The translations under genes were made by a program, and so were the position numbers. Below are positions 5,254 to 6,022 of a stretch of 6,022 nucleotides of DNA, piece after piece. The notes under the pieces are model-generated. The model searched no databases and was not told the DNA's origin. It was given only the letters and a program-made list of their open reading frames with translations. Where the stretch lies: contig CAUASQ010000098.1 of NCBI GenBank assembly GCA_958431945.1, positions 1-6,022 on the forward strand, in the 5' to 3' direction. Source of the DNA: an uncultured Collinsella sp. (GTDB lineage Bacteria; Actinomycetota; Coriobacteriia; Coriobacteriales; Coriobacteriaceae). Within the stretch, counting starts at the first letter, position 1, and the number at the start of each line of letters is the position of its first letter.

Positions 5254-5388
5254 GGAATCCGGGGCGGGGGCGAACCCAGGTGTTCGTCGCCGAATTGTAG
5301 TTGGCATTGCCGTTGTTGTTGACGTAGCACACGTTGGACGAGGAGCCACCCATGACGGAACGCAGCCACCAATTGTACCGATATACAA
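5254..5388 (-). repeat. DGR template repeat (TR)
   Basis: The 3' boundary comes from the match of 5254-5283 to the variable repeat at 5993-6022 (29 of 30 identical). The 5' boundary is a guess because the rest of the variable repeat lies outside the window. Read on the - strand in the frame of the target gene, the repeat encodes YRYNWWLRSVMGG, then SSSNVCYVNNNGNANYNSAT and NTWVRPRPGF, a pattern typical of C-type-lectin-fold DGR targets. Nine Asn codons, all AAC or AAT, mark positions where adenine mutagenesis can give many amino acids but no stop codons. The 3' end is GC-rich, as expected for the initiation-of-homing region. Confidence 0.9.
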
Positions 5389-5404
5389 GGCGGGACCGCC
5401 GCCC

Positions 5405-5410
5405 ATTATA
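5405..5410 (-). promoter_or_regulatory. Possible -10 box for the template RNA
   Basis: The - strand reads TATAAT exactly, overlapping the avd stop codon. This is unusual in such GC-rich DNA and would place a transcript start near 5398, just ahead of the template repeat. No good -35 hexamer is found 16-18 bp upstream and there is no TGn extension, so support is limited to one hexamer plus position. Confidence 0.35.
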
Positions 5411-5876
5411 ACGAACGCAGGCGCTCTAGCTCGGCCTCGGCCTCGGCTATGCGCTCGTCGGTCGTCTTCTTGCCGGTGACGCGTACGTTCTTGCGCGCGC
5501 CCTTGAGCAGTTTGATCTCCTCCTCGACCATGCCCGCCAGCGCCTCGAAGCGGTTGGCGTTCACGGGCAGGCCGATGTCCATGAGGCACTGCATGTCGAG
5601 CATCAGCTGCTCGCAGTCGGCTATCGCCAGCGTCAGGTAACGCTTGCGCTCAAGTGCGTTGAACGAACTGTTGGGGTAGAAGCAGTCGGCGCGGTTGACG
5701 TTGTATACGATGCTGCGCGCGGTCTCCACCGTGGGGACTGCGTTCAGCAGCCTGTAGGCTTTCGGCACGACCGACGAGGAGGCCATGAGCTTGTTGACCT
5801 CCACGCGGATGGCGATGGCCTGCGTGAAGAACTTGTACTCGGACACCTCGCGGTTTCGCTGGTAGACGCCGCTCAT
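5406..5876 (-). CDS. avd: DGR accessory variability determinant (Avd-like) protein
   Basis: The 156-residue protein fits the Avd family, which forms a pentameric helical barrel that binds the reverse transcriptase and template RNA. It is predicted mostly helical: about 10-32, 36-45, 72-100 and 107-127. A basic stretch KGARKNVRVTGKK (125-137) suits nucleic-acid contact, and the end, ERIAEAEAELERLRSL, should be an extra coiled-coil helix. AERKRYLTLAIA-type helices (ALERKRYLTLAIADCEQLML) resemble those in Avd and the related four-helix S23 family. The ATG has a GGGAGG ribosome site 5 bp upstream. The stop is directly followed by the template repeat, and the reverse transcriptase lies beyond it, a common DGR order. 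Assignment rests on size, helix pattern and position. Confidence 0.85.
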   Translation of the reverse strand: MSGVYQRNREVSEYKFFTQAIAIRVEVNKLMASSSVVPKAYRLLNAVPTVETARSIVYNVNRADCFYPNSSFNALERKRYLTLAIADCEQLMLDMQCLMDIGLPVNANRFEALAGMVEEEIKLLKGARKNVRVTGKKTTDERIAEAEAELERLRSL

Positions 5877-5899
5877 GGCACCTCCCGGAAATAGTGGCG

Positions 5900-5923
5900 A
5901 AAAAAACGGCCCGCTGCGCGGGC
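5900..5923 (-). terminator. Intrinsic terminator between target gene and avd
   Basis: On the - strand, GCCCGC pairs with GCGGGC around GCA and is followed by CG and seven T. It would stop most transcripts from the target gene. Only 23 bp separate it from the avd start codon, leaving room for a ribosome site but not for a complete promoter. Confidence 0.82.
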
Positions 5924-5926
5924 AGG

Positions 5927-5953
5927 GATGCGACCGCGCAAGGCGGTCGCATC
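5927..5953 (-). other. Perfect 11-bp hairpin downstream of the variable repeat
   Basis: GATGCGACCGC and GCGGTCGCATC are exact inverted copies separated by 5 nt, starting 28 bp after the target stop codon. No T run follows directly, so it is separate from the terminator beside it. Phage DGRs often carry a hairpin or cruciform just past the variable repeat that raises retrohoming efficiency. This one is in the right place, though its loop (CTTGC on the coding strand) and distance differ from the best-known examples. Confidence 0.65.
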
Positions 5954-5981
5954 GAAAGAGAAGTATAGAGCACTCGGCTGG

Positions 5982-6022
5982 CTAGCCGACGAGGAAGCCG
6001 GGGCGGGGGCGAACCCAGGTGT
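5982..6022 (-). CDS. 3' end of the DGR target gene, cut by the window edge
   Basis: The - strand frame ends TWVRPRPGFLVG and TAG (5982-5984), and the rest lies beyond the window. The same residues TWVRPRPGF are encoded by the template repeat in the same frame, so this is the C-terminus of the diversified protein. The template-encoded pattern (YNWWLRS, Asn-rich stretch, VRPRPGF) points to a C-type-lectin or formylglycine-enzyme-like ligand-binding fold. In a prophage with tail genes next door, a tail-tip or receptor-binding protein is the likeliest identity, but the gene itself is not visible. Confidence 0.85.
   Translation of the reverse strand, partial: TWVRPRPGFLVG
5993..6022 (-). repeat. 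DGR variable repeat (VR), 3' part
   Basis: These 30 bp match the template repeat at 5254-5283 with a single difference: + strand T5258 versus G5997, which is A in the template and C in the variable repeat on the coding strand. The change leaves a Gly codon (GGA to GGC). The two other template adenines within the overlap are unchanged. Similarity stops at 5993, close to the target stop codon, so this is the homing-initiation end; the more variable part lies beyond the window. Confidence 0.88.

Noticed and set aside
5038..5589. Open frame on the - strand spanning the end of avd, the template repeat and the spacer
   Set aside because: It reads the template repeat in a frame different from that of the target gene, lacks a ribosome site and has low-complexity Arg/Pro/Thr composition.
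5962..5967. TATACT on the - strand as a promoter for avd
   Set aside because: No acceptable -35 lies 16-18 bp upstream, and any transcript from it would meet the terminator at 5900-5923.

Overview
The window is GC-rich DNA that reads as the junction between a bacterial chromosome and a prophage. The gut Actinobacteria (Coriobacteriia, Eggerthella-like) are my best guess for the host, based on GC-rich codon use and the style of the phage proteins; no marker gene settles this. A 17-residue gene tail on the + strand, probably chromosomal, ends in a strong terminator. All other confident genes lie on the - strand, so transcription from the phage side converges on that gene.

Positions 55-770 hold no confident gene. 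They contain a 19-bp perfect inverted repeat inside a longer imperfect one, an 87-bp direct repeat at a fixed offset of 189 bp carrying tRNA T-arm-like sequence and two - strand terminators, and a short stretch resembling the 3' end of a tRNA. This looks like an attachment-site scar where a prophage entered a tRNA gene, but no intact tRNA is visible.

Reading down the - strand from the right edge, the window contains: the last codons of a gene ending in a variable repeat (5982-6022); a perfect 11-bp hairpin and an intrinsic terminator; an Avd-like accessory protein (5406-5876); a template repeat rich in AAY codons (about 5254-5388); a structured spacer; and a reverse transcriptase with a YMDD active site (3863-5041). 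Together these form the core of a diversity-generating retroelement (DGR). The template RNA is copied by the Avd-bound reverse transcriptase with errors at adenines, and the cDNA replaces the variable repeat in the target gene. The only mismatch in the visible template/variable alignment is at a template adenine.

After a terminator (3771-3800) comes a compact PBSX-like tail-end and lysis operon: an XkdW-position protein, an XkdX-like 55-residue protein missed by length cutoffs, a membrane-anchored coiled-coil protein, a holin-like protein, a membrane-anchored C39-like cysteine peptidase, and a GH25-CW_7-CW_7-LysM endolysin. Most of these genes are separated by 1-2 bp or overlap by one base, so they are probably translated in a coupled way.

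Points most worth checking: the reverse transcriptase gene runs through a nine-G tract near its end; the endolysin has Gly where the GH25 catalytic Glu of the D-x-E motif is expected; a terminator lies only 23 bp before the avd start; and a perfect TATAAT overlaps the avd stop just before the template repeat.
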